A stretch of 64,000 nucleotides of DNA, from positions 868,001 through 932,000 of the forward strand of contig CAVXFK010000027.1 of assembly GCA_963761005.1 (NCBI GenBank), read 5' to 3'. Under the pieces are notes generated by a model that saw nothing but the letters and a program-made list of their open reading frames with translations, searched no databases and was not told the origin of the DNA. Both the position numbers and the translations under genes were made by a program. Source of the DNA: DASWJZ01 sp963761005. Its GTDB lineage: Bacteria > Pseudomonadota > Alphaproteobacteria > Rhizobiales > Afifellaceae. This document shows positions 16,433 to 24,437 of the stretch, piece after piece; positions within the stretch are counted from its first letter, which is position 1, and each line of letters opens with the position of its first letter.

Positions 16433-17312
16433 ATGCCCCGGCTGGCTTGGCGGCTGCTGTTCGCGCTGCTTCTGAACTTTTGTGCCGTCTCCTGGTCGAT
16501 GGCGGCGGACTGGCAGGTCGTGCGGGTCACGGGGTCCGTCTGGGTGGTCAAGGCCGACATGGCGCCGATACGGGCGACTGCTGGGATGGTCCTGCCTGAC
16601 GACGCCACGATCGAGACCATGCCCCGAGCACGTGCCATGCTCCGGCACGGCGAAGACCTTCTCAATGTCGGCCCGGACACGCAGATCGCTCCGCAGGCGC
16701 GCCGCGTGCATGGCCTGACCACTGTGCTGATGCGCGAGGGCAAGGTCGATCTCGACATCGAGCCGCTCGGCGCGCCGCATTTCGCGGTGCAGACGCCGGT
16801 GCTTGCCGCCGTCGTGAAGGGAACGCGTTTCACGGTCACCGTAACTCGCGGCAATGGCGCGGTCTCGGTGAGGAGGGGGCGCGTCGCGGTGACGGCTTTC
16901 GCCGCGAGGTCGAGGCGTTGACGTAACAAGCGGTCAGACGGCAACGGTGGTGCATGAGTCCCTGCGGCTTTCTGGTTCCGGGACCCTTTCTCCGATCGAG
17001 AGCGTCACCACTTCAACGCCGATGGTTGAGGCCGCTGTCGATGCGGAAAGCGCGGCGAGTGCCAGCGGCGAAAGCACCGTCAGCGCCAGCAGTGCAAGCG
17101 CAAAGGCGAAATCCGCCGCGAAGGCAGCGAGCGCAGCAAGCAACAGCAACGCTGGCGGCAACAGCGCCGCACACGCGAGTGCCAACAGCAACGCCGGCGG
17201 CAACAGCGCCAACAGCAACGCCGGTGGTAACAGCTCGAACAGCAATGCCGGCGGCAACAGCAGCGCGCATGCGAACCCGAACAGCAACGCCGGCGGCAAG
17301 AAGAACAACTAG
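16433..17312 (+). CDS. Secreted FecR-domain protein with Asn/Gly/Ser repeat tail (frameshifted)
   Basis: A Sec signal peptide (RLLFALLLNFCAVSWSMAAD) is followed by a FecR domain (VVRVTGSVWVVKADMAPIRA, LLNVGPDTQIAPQ, GLTTVLMREGKVDLDIE, VLAAVVKGTRFTVTV). The first frame stops at 16921. A second, open frame continues the fold as GVDVTSGQTATVVHESLRL and then encodes an Ala/Ser-rich stretch and five NSNAGG units ending GGKKNN. One surplus base near 16901-16908 explains the break. The protein is periplasmic or surface-associated. It is followed 39 bases later by a CHASE2-GGDEF-EAL gene, so it may feed a signal to that receptor. GAGAGGA precedes the ATG. Confidence 0.72.
17142..17309 (+). repeat. 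In-frame NSNAGG repeat tract
   Basis: Imperfect tandem repeats inside the FecR-protein gene. Five copies of a unit encoding NSNAGG(N/K) occur, based on AACAGCAACGCCGGCGGCAAC, with variable spacers (SAAHASA, SA, SS, SSAHANP). Third-base changes between copies (GCT/GCC, GGC/GGT) show the protein repeat is being kept rather than being a fresh DNA duplication. A flexible, hydrophilic tail of this kind could be a linker or a low-complexity surface domain. Confidence 0.75.
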
Positions 17313-17351
17313 GGCTGCCTCAAGTCCGCCGAAAGGCGTGGAACCGTAGAC

Positions 17352-20165
17352 GTGCCGCACGTTTCGAAGTTCGACCACGTCCACCGCTGGTTGGCGCCGC
17401 TCGTCGTCGTCTTGTTGGCGGTCTTGGCGCAGGCAACGGGGCTCCTCGACCCGCTCGACCGATGGCTCGGCGATGCGCGGTTTCATTGGGGCGAGCGCGC
17501 CGCAAGCGATACGATCGCGATCGTCGACATCAACTCCCGCAGCCTCAAGGAAATCGGGACATGGCCTTGGCCGCGGCGCATCCATGCGTCGCTGGTCGAC
17601 AACCTGCGTGCACTCGGCGCCAACGAGATCGCCTTCGACGTCGACTTCAGCACGGCTTCGAACGAGGCCGATGACGCGGCCTTCGCCGCGGCGCTCGCGC
17701 GCGCCGGCGGAACGGTGATTCTGGCGAGCTTTGCCCAGGCGGCGAGCGGACGGCTCGGCGATCGCGAGCTCGTCTACAATGTCCCGATCGCGCCCTTCTT
17801 GGCGAATGCATGGACCGCGTCGGTCAATGTCGTTCCGGATGCCGACGGCCTGGTTCGGCATCTCGGCTACGGTGCCACCATCGCCGGTCAGCCGACGCAG
17901 TCGCTTGCAGCGACGCTCGCCGAATACGCGGCGCCGGCGAGCGGCGTGTTTCCGATCGACTTCTCGATCCGCGGCGAGACGGTCGACCGGATATCGGCGA
18001 TCGACGTGCTTCGCGGCGGTGTCGACAAGAGACGCGTCGCGGGAAAGAAGATCGTCATCGGGGCGAGCGCGGTGGAGCTGCGCGATCTCTTCGATGTCGC
18101 GGCCCTTGGCTTTGTTCCCGGCTCGCTACTGCAGGTCCTCGGCGCGGAGACGCTGCTTCAGGGTCGCGTGATCGAGAACAGCGGGGACGCGCTGCGCTAC
18201 GGCGGCCTGCTTCTGATCGCTCTTCCGATCGCGTTCGCGCTTCGCCGACTCCGCTGGACAATTCTCCTCGCCTCACTCGCCTGTCTTGCCGTCGGTATCG
18301 AAGCCGCAGCAGTGCTGGCGCAGGTGGAGGGCATCGTCCATCTTCAGACCGGGATGTGGCAGGTGTGCCTCGTCGGCTTTGTGGTCGTTGCGGTCGGCGG
18401 CGAGATCGACTTCCGCCGCATCCTTCTCATGATCTCGCGCACCGAGACGCGGAACGTGCGGACGATCCTCGACCAGGTGATTGCCGATAATTTCGCCGGA
18501 GTCATTGTGGTGAACGCCGATGGCACGATCCGCACGGCGAGCCGCTCGGCCGCACGGGTTCTCGGATTGAGTGTCTGGCCGCTCGAAGGCGAACGGCTGG
18601 AAGGCATCGTTCCGCCGCCGCTCTCCTCGGCGGTCGAGGCGGCGCTTAAGGACGACGAACCTGCTGCGGCGCACCAGCCACAGGAGATTCGCCACACGCG
18701 CGCCGACGGGGACGCGCGCGTTCTGGAATTCGTCGTGACGCCGTCGCGTCTTGGCGGCGGGCTGACGACCGAGGGGGCGGAGCTTCCCGACCGGATCGTC
18801 GCGACGCTGACCTTCGTCGACGTGACGGACCGGCGCATGGCGGAGGAGCGGGTCGCGTATCTCGCGCGCTTCGATACGCTGACCGGGCTTCCGAACCGCA
18901 ACCATTTCGAGGAGAAGCTCGAGGCGGCCCTCGACCACTACCGCAAGACGGGGGAGTGCTGCGCCGTCCTCTTCTTCGATCTCGATCGCTTCAAAGCGGT
19001 GAACGACACGCTCGGCCACGAATTTGGCGACCGGCTGCTGACGGCGGTCGCGCGCCGGCTGGCGGAGGTCGTCCGCTCGCGCCCGAACGGCGACATCGTC
19101 GCGCGCTTCGGCGGCGACGAATACGCGGTCTTGATGGCGGGCCCCGTCACCGCCGCGGAGGCCGGCGGCCTCGCGGAGCGCCTGATCGCCGCGGTCGGCC
19201 AACCGTTCGAGCTCGACGGGCACCGGCTCATCATTGGCTTGAGCGTCGGTATCGCGCTGCCGCGGCGTCCGAACACCGATGTCGGCACGCTGATGAAGAA
19301 CGCCGACGCCGCGCTCTACCGCGCCAAGGCGTCGGGCGGCGACGCCTTCAGGGTGTTCGACGATAGTATCGAGACGGCAATCCGCAAGCGCCGTGAGCTC
19401 GAGGTCGAGCTTTGGGACGCGTTCGATCGCGGCGAGTTCGAGGTGTTCTATCAGCCGCAGGTCGATATCGCCGACCGCAGGATCGTCGGTGTCGAGGCGC
19501 TTCTGCGCTGGCGGCATCCCGAACGTGGCCACGTCTCGCCGGCAGAGTTCGTTCCGGTGGCGGAGGCGGTTGGGCTGATCGAGCCGCTCGGCCTATGGAT
19601 CCTTGAGCGTGCCTCGGCGGAGGTGGCGCAGTGGCCGGTGCCGGTGAAGGTCGCGGTCAACGTCTCGCCGGTGCAGTTCGCGCGCGGCGATCTCGCCACG
19701 AGCGTCGAAATGGCGCTCGTCCGCTCGGGTCTTGCACCGGAGCGGCTCAATCTGGAGATCACCGAGTCGCTCTTCCTGCAGGAGAACAAAGCGGTCGGCG
19801 AGACGATCGAGCGGCTCCGCGCCCACGGCATCAGCTTCGCGATCGACGATTTCGGCACCGGCTATTCGTCGCTCGCCTACCTGCGAAAGTTTCCGGTCGA
19901 AAAGATCAAGATCGATCAGTCCTTCGTACGCGGGCTTCCGAACGACGAGGAATCCGCCGCGATCGTGAGGGCGGTGTGCACGCTCGCCGCGGGCCTTTCG
20001 ATTTCCGTCAACGCGGAGGGGATCGAGACGGAGGAGCAGGCGATCATGCTCCGCCGCTACGGTTGCGCGGAGGGGCAGGGCTATCTTTATGGCAGGCCGC
20101 AACCCGCCGCGCGTCTCGTTGAGATGCTTGAGGCGCAGGCCGGTTTGAGAAAGCGATCGGCGTAG
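17352..20165 (+). CDS. CHASE2-PAS-GGDEF-EAL membrane protein (c-di-GMP metabolism)
   Basis: A 937-residue receptor. Order: N-terminal membrane helix (LVVVLLAVLAQATG), periplasmic CHASE2 domain (residues ~35-270), three further helices (~278-350), a PAS-like region (~370-490), GGDEF (~505-665) and EAL (~690-930). The GGDEF active-site motif FGGDEYAVL is intact, as are EAL motifs EALLRWRHP, LNLEITES, DDFGTGYSSLAYL and KIDQSF. It could therefore both make and degrade c-di-GMP, or use one domain as a regulator of the other. It starts with GTG at 17352, 39 bases after the FecR-repeat protein gene, its probable periplasmic partner. Confidence 0.92.
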   Translation: MPHVSKFDHVHRWLAPLVVVLLAVLAQATGLLDPLDRWLGDARFHWGERAASDTIAIVDINSRSLKEIGTWPWPRRIHASLVDNLRALGANEIAFDVDFSTASNEADDAAFAAALARAGGTVILASFAQAASGRLGDRELVYNVPIAPFLANAWTASVNVVPDADGLVRHLGYGATIAGQPTQSLAATLAEYAAPASGVFPIDFSIRGETVDRISAIDVLRGGVDKRRVAGKKIVIGASAVELRDLFDVAALGFVPGSLLQVLGAETLLQGRVIENSGDALRYGGLLLIALPIAFALRRLRWTILLASLACLAVGIEAAAVLAQVEGIVHLQTGMWQVCLVGFVVVAVGGEIDFRRILLMISRTETRNVRTILDQVIADNFAGVIVVNADGTIRTASRSAARVLGLSVWPLEGERLEGIVPPPLSSAVEAALKDDEPAAAHQPQEIRHTRADGDARVLEFVVTPSRLGGGLTTEGAELPDRIVATLTFVDVTDRRMAEERVAYLARFDTLTGLPNRNHFEEKLEAALDHYRKTGECCAVLFFDLDRFKAVNDTLGHEFGDRLLTAVARRLAEVVRSRPNGDIVARFGGDEYAVLMAGPVTAAEAGGLAERLIAAVGQPFELDGHRLIIGLSVGIALPRRPNTDVGTLMKNADAALYRAKASGGDAFRVFDDSIETAIRKRRELEVELWDAFDRGEFEVFYQPQVDIADRRIVGVEALLRWRHPERGHVSPAEFVPVAEAVGLIEPLGLWILERASAEVAQWPVPVKVAVNVSPVQFARGDLATSVEMALVRSGLAPERLNLEITESLFLQENKAVGETIERLRAHGISFAIDDFGTGYSSLAYLRKFPVEKIKIDQSFVRGLPNDEESAAIVRAVCTLAAGLSISVNAEGIETEEQAIMLRRYGCAEGQGYLYGRPQPAARLVEMLEAQAGLRKRSA

Positions 20166-20295
20166 GGGAAGGCCCCCGTGCCCCGAGGCGACGTACTGAT
20201 TCAGCTCAAAGCACTCAAACAGACGCAGTGTATGTCCGTCTCGCGGATGCTGATCTGGGGTCGGGCTGGCGCGCGCGAATGACGGAAAGAAGCAG

Positions 20296-21885
20296 GTGAG
20301 CGGAGCGCCCGACAGGCAAGGCCGCGGGACCCCAACGTTGCCGCTGAGGCTGCACGCGAAGGCGTTTCAGGCGGCGATCTTCGACCTCGACGGCGTCATG
20401 ACGCGCACTGCGCGCGTGCATGCTGAGGCCTGGAAGCGGCTGTTCGACGATTTTCTGCGCGCGCGCTCCGAGCAAACGGGAGAGCCGTTCCGTCCCTTCG
20501 ACGCGGCCGGCGATTATCTGCGCTACGTTGACGGCAAGCCTCGCTTCGAGGGCGTCGCCAGCTTCTTGGAGTCACGCGGCATAGAGCTGCCGTGGGGTAA
20601 GTCGGGCGATGGCGAGGACAAGCTTACGATCTACGGCCTCGGCAACCGCAAGAACCGGTATTTCAACGAACATCTCAAGCGCGAGGGCGTGGAAGTCTTC
20701 GATTCGTCCGTGCGGTTCCTGCTTGCCTTGCGCGCGGCCGGCATCAGGACGGCGCTCGTCTCCTCCAGCCGGAACGCGGCTTCCGTGCTGGAGACGGCGG
20801 GCCTCACCAGCCTGTTCGACATGCGCATCGACGGCAACGACCTGGCGCAGCTGGGTCTCAAGGGAAAGCCCGCGCCAGATCTTTTTGTGCTTGCCGCGAA
20901 GCGGTTGGGCTCGGAGCCGTCGCGCTCTATTGTGCTTGAGGATGCGATCAGCGGCGTCGAGGCCGGGCGGGCGGGGCGCTTCGGCCTCGTGATCGGGGTC
21001 GATCGCCGCGGCGCGCCGGAAGCATTGCTTCGGGCGGGTGCCGATGTCGTGGTGCCCGATCTGGGCTTGCTGGAGGTGGAGGGGAGCGTGGCGGATGCAG
21101 CGCCGGTGAAGGATGCACTAGAGCGTTTCGACGAGATACGTGCCCGCCTCACCGACAAGCGCCCGAGCGTGTTCCTCGATTACGACGGTACACTGACGCC
21201 GATCGTCGCACGTCCGGACCTCGCCGTGCTCAGCGACGAGATGCGCGCCGTGCTCAAAGGCCTCGCCGCACGCTGCAACGTGGCGGTCGTCAGCGGCCGC
21301 GATCTGGCGGACGTGCGCAAGCTGGTCGGGCTCTACAATCTCGTCTATGCGGGCAGCCATGGCTTCGACATCGCCGGACCCGGCGGCTTGCGCATTCAGC
21401 ATGAAGAGAGCGCCGCGTTCACGGCCGCGGTGAAGCGCGCCACAGAAAAGCTTGGCCCAGCACTTGCCGGAATCGGCGGCGCGCTGGTCGAGCCGAAACG
21501 CTTTGCCGTCGCCGTGCACTACCGGCAGGTCGCCGATGATAAGGTTTCGGAGGTCGAGGCTGTCGTCGACCAAGTGCTCGAAAGCGTCCCCGAGCTGAAG
21601 AAGACGCATGGCAAGAAGGTCTTCGAGTTGCGCCCGCGCTTCGATTGGGACAAGGGCAAAGCGGTGCTGTGGCTCCTCTCGGCGTTGAAGCAGACAGGCC
21701 CGGACATCCTGCCCTTCTATATCGGTGACGACCTCACCGACGAGGACGCCTTTCGCGCGCTCGCCGATCGCGGCGTCACCGTCTTCGTCGGCAAGCCCGA
21801 ACGAACCGCGGCGCGCTACGTGCTCGAAGACACGAAGCAGGTCAGCGCATTCCTCACCGAGCTGACGAGCGTTATTGGATCATGA
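20296..21885 (+). CDS. otsB: Fused beta-phosphoglucomutase-like HAD / trehalose-6-phosphate phosphatase
   Basis: A 529-residue fusion. Residues ~28-255 are a HAD hydrolase of the beta-phosphoglucomutase type: FDLDGVMTRT, the LVSSSRNA segment, KGKPAPDLF and VLEDAISGVEAG. Residues ~285-525 are a trehalose-phosphatase (OtsB) domain: VFLDYDGTLTPI, VSGRDL, GSHGFDI and GDDLTDEDAF. It starts with GTG at 20296 behind GGAAAG. The stop overlaps the ATG of the GH65 gene by 4 bases. The same domain order (HAD, TPP, GH65) occurs in one chain in mycobacterial OtsB1, so here the chain is split in two. No otsA is present in the window. Confidence 0.88.
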   Translation: MSGAPDRQGRGTPTLPLRLHAKAFQAAIFDLDGVMTRTARVHAEAWKRLFDDFLRARSEQTGEPFRPFDAAGDYLRYVDGKPRFEGVASFLESRGIELPWGKSGDGEDKLTIYGLGNRKNRYFNEHLKREGVEVFDSSVRFLLALRAAGIRTALVSSSRNAASVLETAGLTSLFDMRIDGNDLAQLGLKGKPAPDLFVLAAKRLGSEPSRSIVLEDAISGVEAGRAGRFGLVIGVDRRGAPEALLRAGADVVVPDLGLLEVEGSVADAAPVKDALERFDEIRARLTDKRPSVFLDYDGTLTPIVARPDLAVLSDEMRAVLKGLAARCNVAVVSGRDLADVRKLVGLYNLVYAGSHGFDIAGPGGLRIQHEESAAFTAAVKRATEKLGPALAGIGGALVEPKRFAVAVHYRQVADDKVSEVEAVVDQVLESVPELKKTHGKKVFELRPRFDWDKGKAVLWLLSALKQTGPDILPFYIGDDLTDEDAFRALADRGVTVFVGKPERTAARYVLEDTKQVSAFLTELTSVIGS

Positions 21886-24422
21886 CCACCGTCGCTGACT
21901 GGAAGCTAGCCTATGAGGGCTTTGAGCCGGAAGCGGAGAGGCTGCGCGAGGCGCTGTGCACGCTCGGCAACGGCTACTTCGCCACGCGCGGCGCGGCGGA
22001 GGAGGCGAGCGCCGACGAAGTCCACTATCCCGGCACCTACCTCGCTGGCGGCTTCAACCGGCTACAGACCGAGATCGCCGGCCGGGTGATCGAGAACGAG
22101 GATCTGGTCAACCTGCCGAATTGGCTGCCGCTCTCGTTCCGGCCGACGGACGGCGACTGGCTCAACCTGCAACGCGACGAGGTGATCAGCTACCGGCAGG
22201 AGCTCGATCTGCGCTCCGGGCTTCTGCGCCGTCGGTTCAAGCTGCGTGACAAGACCGGCCGCGAGACGTCGATCGAGACGCGCCGGCTGGTGCACATGCA
22301 CAACCCGCATCTCGCGGCGGTGCAGATGACCATCAAGCCGGAGAACTGGTCGGGCAACGTTGAGGTGATGTCGGCGCTCGACGGTCGCGTCATCAATTTC
22401 GGCGTCGCGCGCTACCACTCGCTCAACAGCAAGCACCTGGAGCCGCAAGAGAGCCGCCCGTTCGGCAACGACGGCATGCTCCTGGTCGTGGAGACCAACC
22501 AATCGCGGCTCAGGATCGCTGAGGCAGCGCGGACGCGGCTCTTCAAGAAGGGCGAGCCGGTTGCGGTCGAGCTCAAGACCGACGCGGAAGAAGGCTACAT
22601 CGCGCAGCATGCGACGGTGGCGCTTTCCAAAGGCGAATCGCTCACGCTTGAGAAGGTTGTCGCCCTTCATACGGGCCGCGACGCGGCGATCTCCGAGCCG
22701 GCGCTCGCCGCCGTCCAGACGGTCGCGGCGGTGGGCGACTTCGAGGCGCTGTTTCAGGATCACGAGCTCGCCTGGCATCGGCTCTGGGATCGCTGCGACA
22801 TCAGGCTGGGGGATTCGCATCGCATCCAGATGGTCCTGCGCCTGCACATCTTCCACCTGCTTCAGACCGTGTCGCCGCACTCCTGCGAGCTCGACGTCGG
22901 CGTGCCGGCGCGCGGCCTGCATGGCGAAGCTTATCGCGGCCACATCTTCTGGGACGAAGTGTTCATCCTGCCGTTCTTGAATTTCCGCATGCCGGAGATA
23001 TCGCGGTCGCTTTTGCTCTATCGCTATCGGCGGCTGCCGGCGGCGCGTGCGGCGGCCAAAGAGAGCGGGTTGAAGGGCGCGCTGTTCCCCTGGCAGAGCG
23101 GCAGCAGCGGACGCGAGGAAAGTCAGGTTCTGCATCTGAACCCGCGCTCCGGCCGCTGGACGCCCGACAACAGCCATCTCCAGCGCCACGCCAATGCGGC
23201 GATCGCCTTGAACGTCTGGCGCTATTACGAGGCGACCGGCGACCGCAGATTTCTTGCCTCGCATGGCGCGGAGATGCTGGTGGAGATCGCACGCCTGTGG
23301 GCGAGCCTCACGCGATGGGACGAGGGTAAGCAGCGCTACGTCATCGAGGGCGTCATGGGCCCCGACGAGTTCCACGACGCATACCCGTCGCGCGACACGC
23401 CCGGCCTCGACAACAACGCCTACAGCAACGTGATGGCGGCCTGGGTGCTGACGCAGGCGCAGAAGGCCCTGGAGATCATCCCGCTGGCGCGGCGGCGCGA
23501 GCTTGAGGAGGTGCCGGGCCTCAGCGCCGAGGAGCTGGCGCAATGGGACGAGATGAGCCGCAAGCTCTTCGTGCCGTTCCACGATGGCGGCGTGATCAGC
23601 CAGTTCGAGGGCTACGATCAGCTGGAGGAGTTGGACTGGGACGCCTACCGCGCGAAGTACGGCGACATTCAGCGCCTCGACCGCATCCTGGAGGCGGAAG
23701 GCGACAGCGTGAACGGCTACAAGGCCTCCAAGCAGGCCGACGTCTTGATGCTGTTCTACCTGTTTTCCATGGCGGAGCTGCGCAAGCTCTTCAAGCAGCT
23801 TGGCTACGACTTCAGCGCCAAGACCATCCGCAAGTGCATCGCCTATTATCTGCCGCGCACCTCCGACGGCTCGACCTTGAGCCGCCTTGTGCATTCCTGG
23901 GTGCTTGCGCGCAGCGACCGCACCAAATCCTGGGAGCTGCTTCAGGAGGCGCTTGAGAGCGACGTCAGGGACGTACAGGGCGGCACCACGGCGGAAGGCA
24001 TCCACCTCGGCGCCATGGCCGGAACGGTGGACCTTGTGCAGCGCGGCCAGACCGCGCTTGAGATCGTCAGGGGCGTCCTGCACCTGAGCCCGTGCATGCC
24101 GCAGGAGCTGCAAGGCATGCATCTCAGGCTGCACTATCAGGGCTCGCCGCTTGAGGCCGTCGTCTCGCGCGACAAGGTCACTCTCAGCGCCCCTGAGGAC
24201 TGGGCCGGCCCCAAGAGGATCGGCGTGCGCAACCGGGTGCATTCGTTCAAGGCAGGGGACCAGCTGGAGTTCGATTGCCATCTGGCCGGTGGGACCTGGC
24301 GTCCGCTCGCGCACAGAGCGAAGCGCAGGACCGAGGCGAAAACCGTCGGTCCGAAACCGGCTGAGCAAACGCGGAGCGGCGACGCAAAGCGGGTGCCGGA
24401 AGAGGCCGCCCCGAAGCGCTGA
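21882..24422 (+). CDS. Glycoside hydrolase family 65 (trehalose/kojibiose phosphorylase-like)
   Basis: An 846-residue GH65 enzyme. The N-terminal beta-sandwich runs to ~residue 280 (LCTLGNGYFATRGAAEE, YPGTYLAGGFNR) and is followed by the (alpha/alpha)6 barrel. The catalytic-acid motif is GVMGPDEFHDAYP near residue 490, with HIFWDEVFILPF, YKASKQADVLMLFY and GTTAEGIHLGAMAGT also present. GH65 members are mostly inverting phosphorolases that release beta-glucose 1-phosphate, but some are hydrolases; I cannot tell which from motifs. Coupling to a gene with a beta-phosphoglucomutase domain favours phosphorolysis of trehalose or kojibiose. The last ~40 residues are a charged, probably disordered tail. 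Confidence 0.9.
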   Translation: MTTVADWKLAYEGFEPEAERLREALCTLGNGYFATRGAAEEASADEVHYPGTYLAGGFNRLQTEIAGRVIENEDLVNLPNWLPLSFRPTDGDWLNLQRDEVISYRQELDLRSGLLRRRFKLRDKTGRETSIETRRLVHMHNPHLAAVQMTIKPENWSGNVEVMSALDGRVINFGVARYHSLNSKHLEPQESRPFGNDGMLLVVETNQSRLRIAEAARTRLFKKGEPVAVELKTDAEEGYIAQHATVALSKGESLTLEKVVALHTGRDAAISEPALAAVQTVAAVGDFEALFQDHELAWHRLWDRCDIRLGDSHRIQMVLRLHIFHLLQTVSPHSCELDVGVPARGLHGEAYRGHIFWDEVFILPFLNFRMPEISRSLLLYRYRRLPAARAAAKESGLKGALFPWQSGSSGREESQVLHLNPRSGRWTPDNSHLQRHANAAIALNVWRYYEATGDRRFLASHGAEMLVEIARLWASLTRWDEGKQRYVIEGVMGPDEFHDAYPSRDTPGLDNNAYSNVMAAWVLTQAQKALEIIPLARRRELEEVPGLSAEELAQWDEMSRKLFVPFHDGGVISQFEGYDQLEELDWDAYRAKYGDIQRLDRILEAEGDSVNGYKASKQADVLMLFYLFSMAELRKLFKQLGYDFSAKTIRKCIAYYLPRTSDGSTLSRLVHSWVLARSDRTKSWELLQEALESDVRDVQGGTTAEGIHLGAMAGTVDLVQRGQTALEIVRGVLHLSPCMPQELQGMHLRLHYQGSPLEAVVSRDKVTLSAPEDWAGPKRIGVRNRVHSFKAGDQLEFDCHLAGGTWRPLAHRAKRRTEAKTVGPKPAEQTRSGDAKRVPEEAAPKR

Positions 24423-24437
24423 CCCGGGCGCCTTCCC

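Noticed and set aside
16890..16960. Programmed frameshifting in the FecR gene
   Set aside because: No slippery heptamer or stimulatory structure is evident, and the same +1 fault occurs in unrelated genes, so a common technical cause is simpler.
17142..17309. CRISPR-like array
   Set aside because: Units are short, in-frame, imperfect and encode NSNAGG repeats; there are no uniform repeats with unique spacers and no cas genes.
22062..24368. 768-codon open frame antisense to the GH65 gene
   Set aside because: The sense strand is a clear GH65 enzyme with catalytic motifs. The antisense product is arginine/histidine/leucine-rich with no recognisable domain, as expected opposite GC-rich coding DNA.
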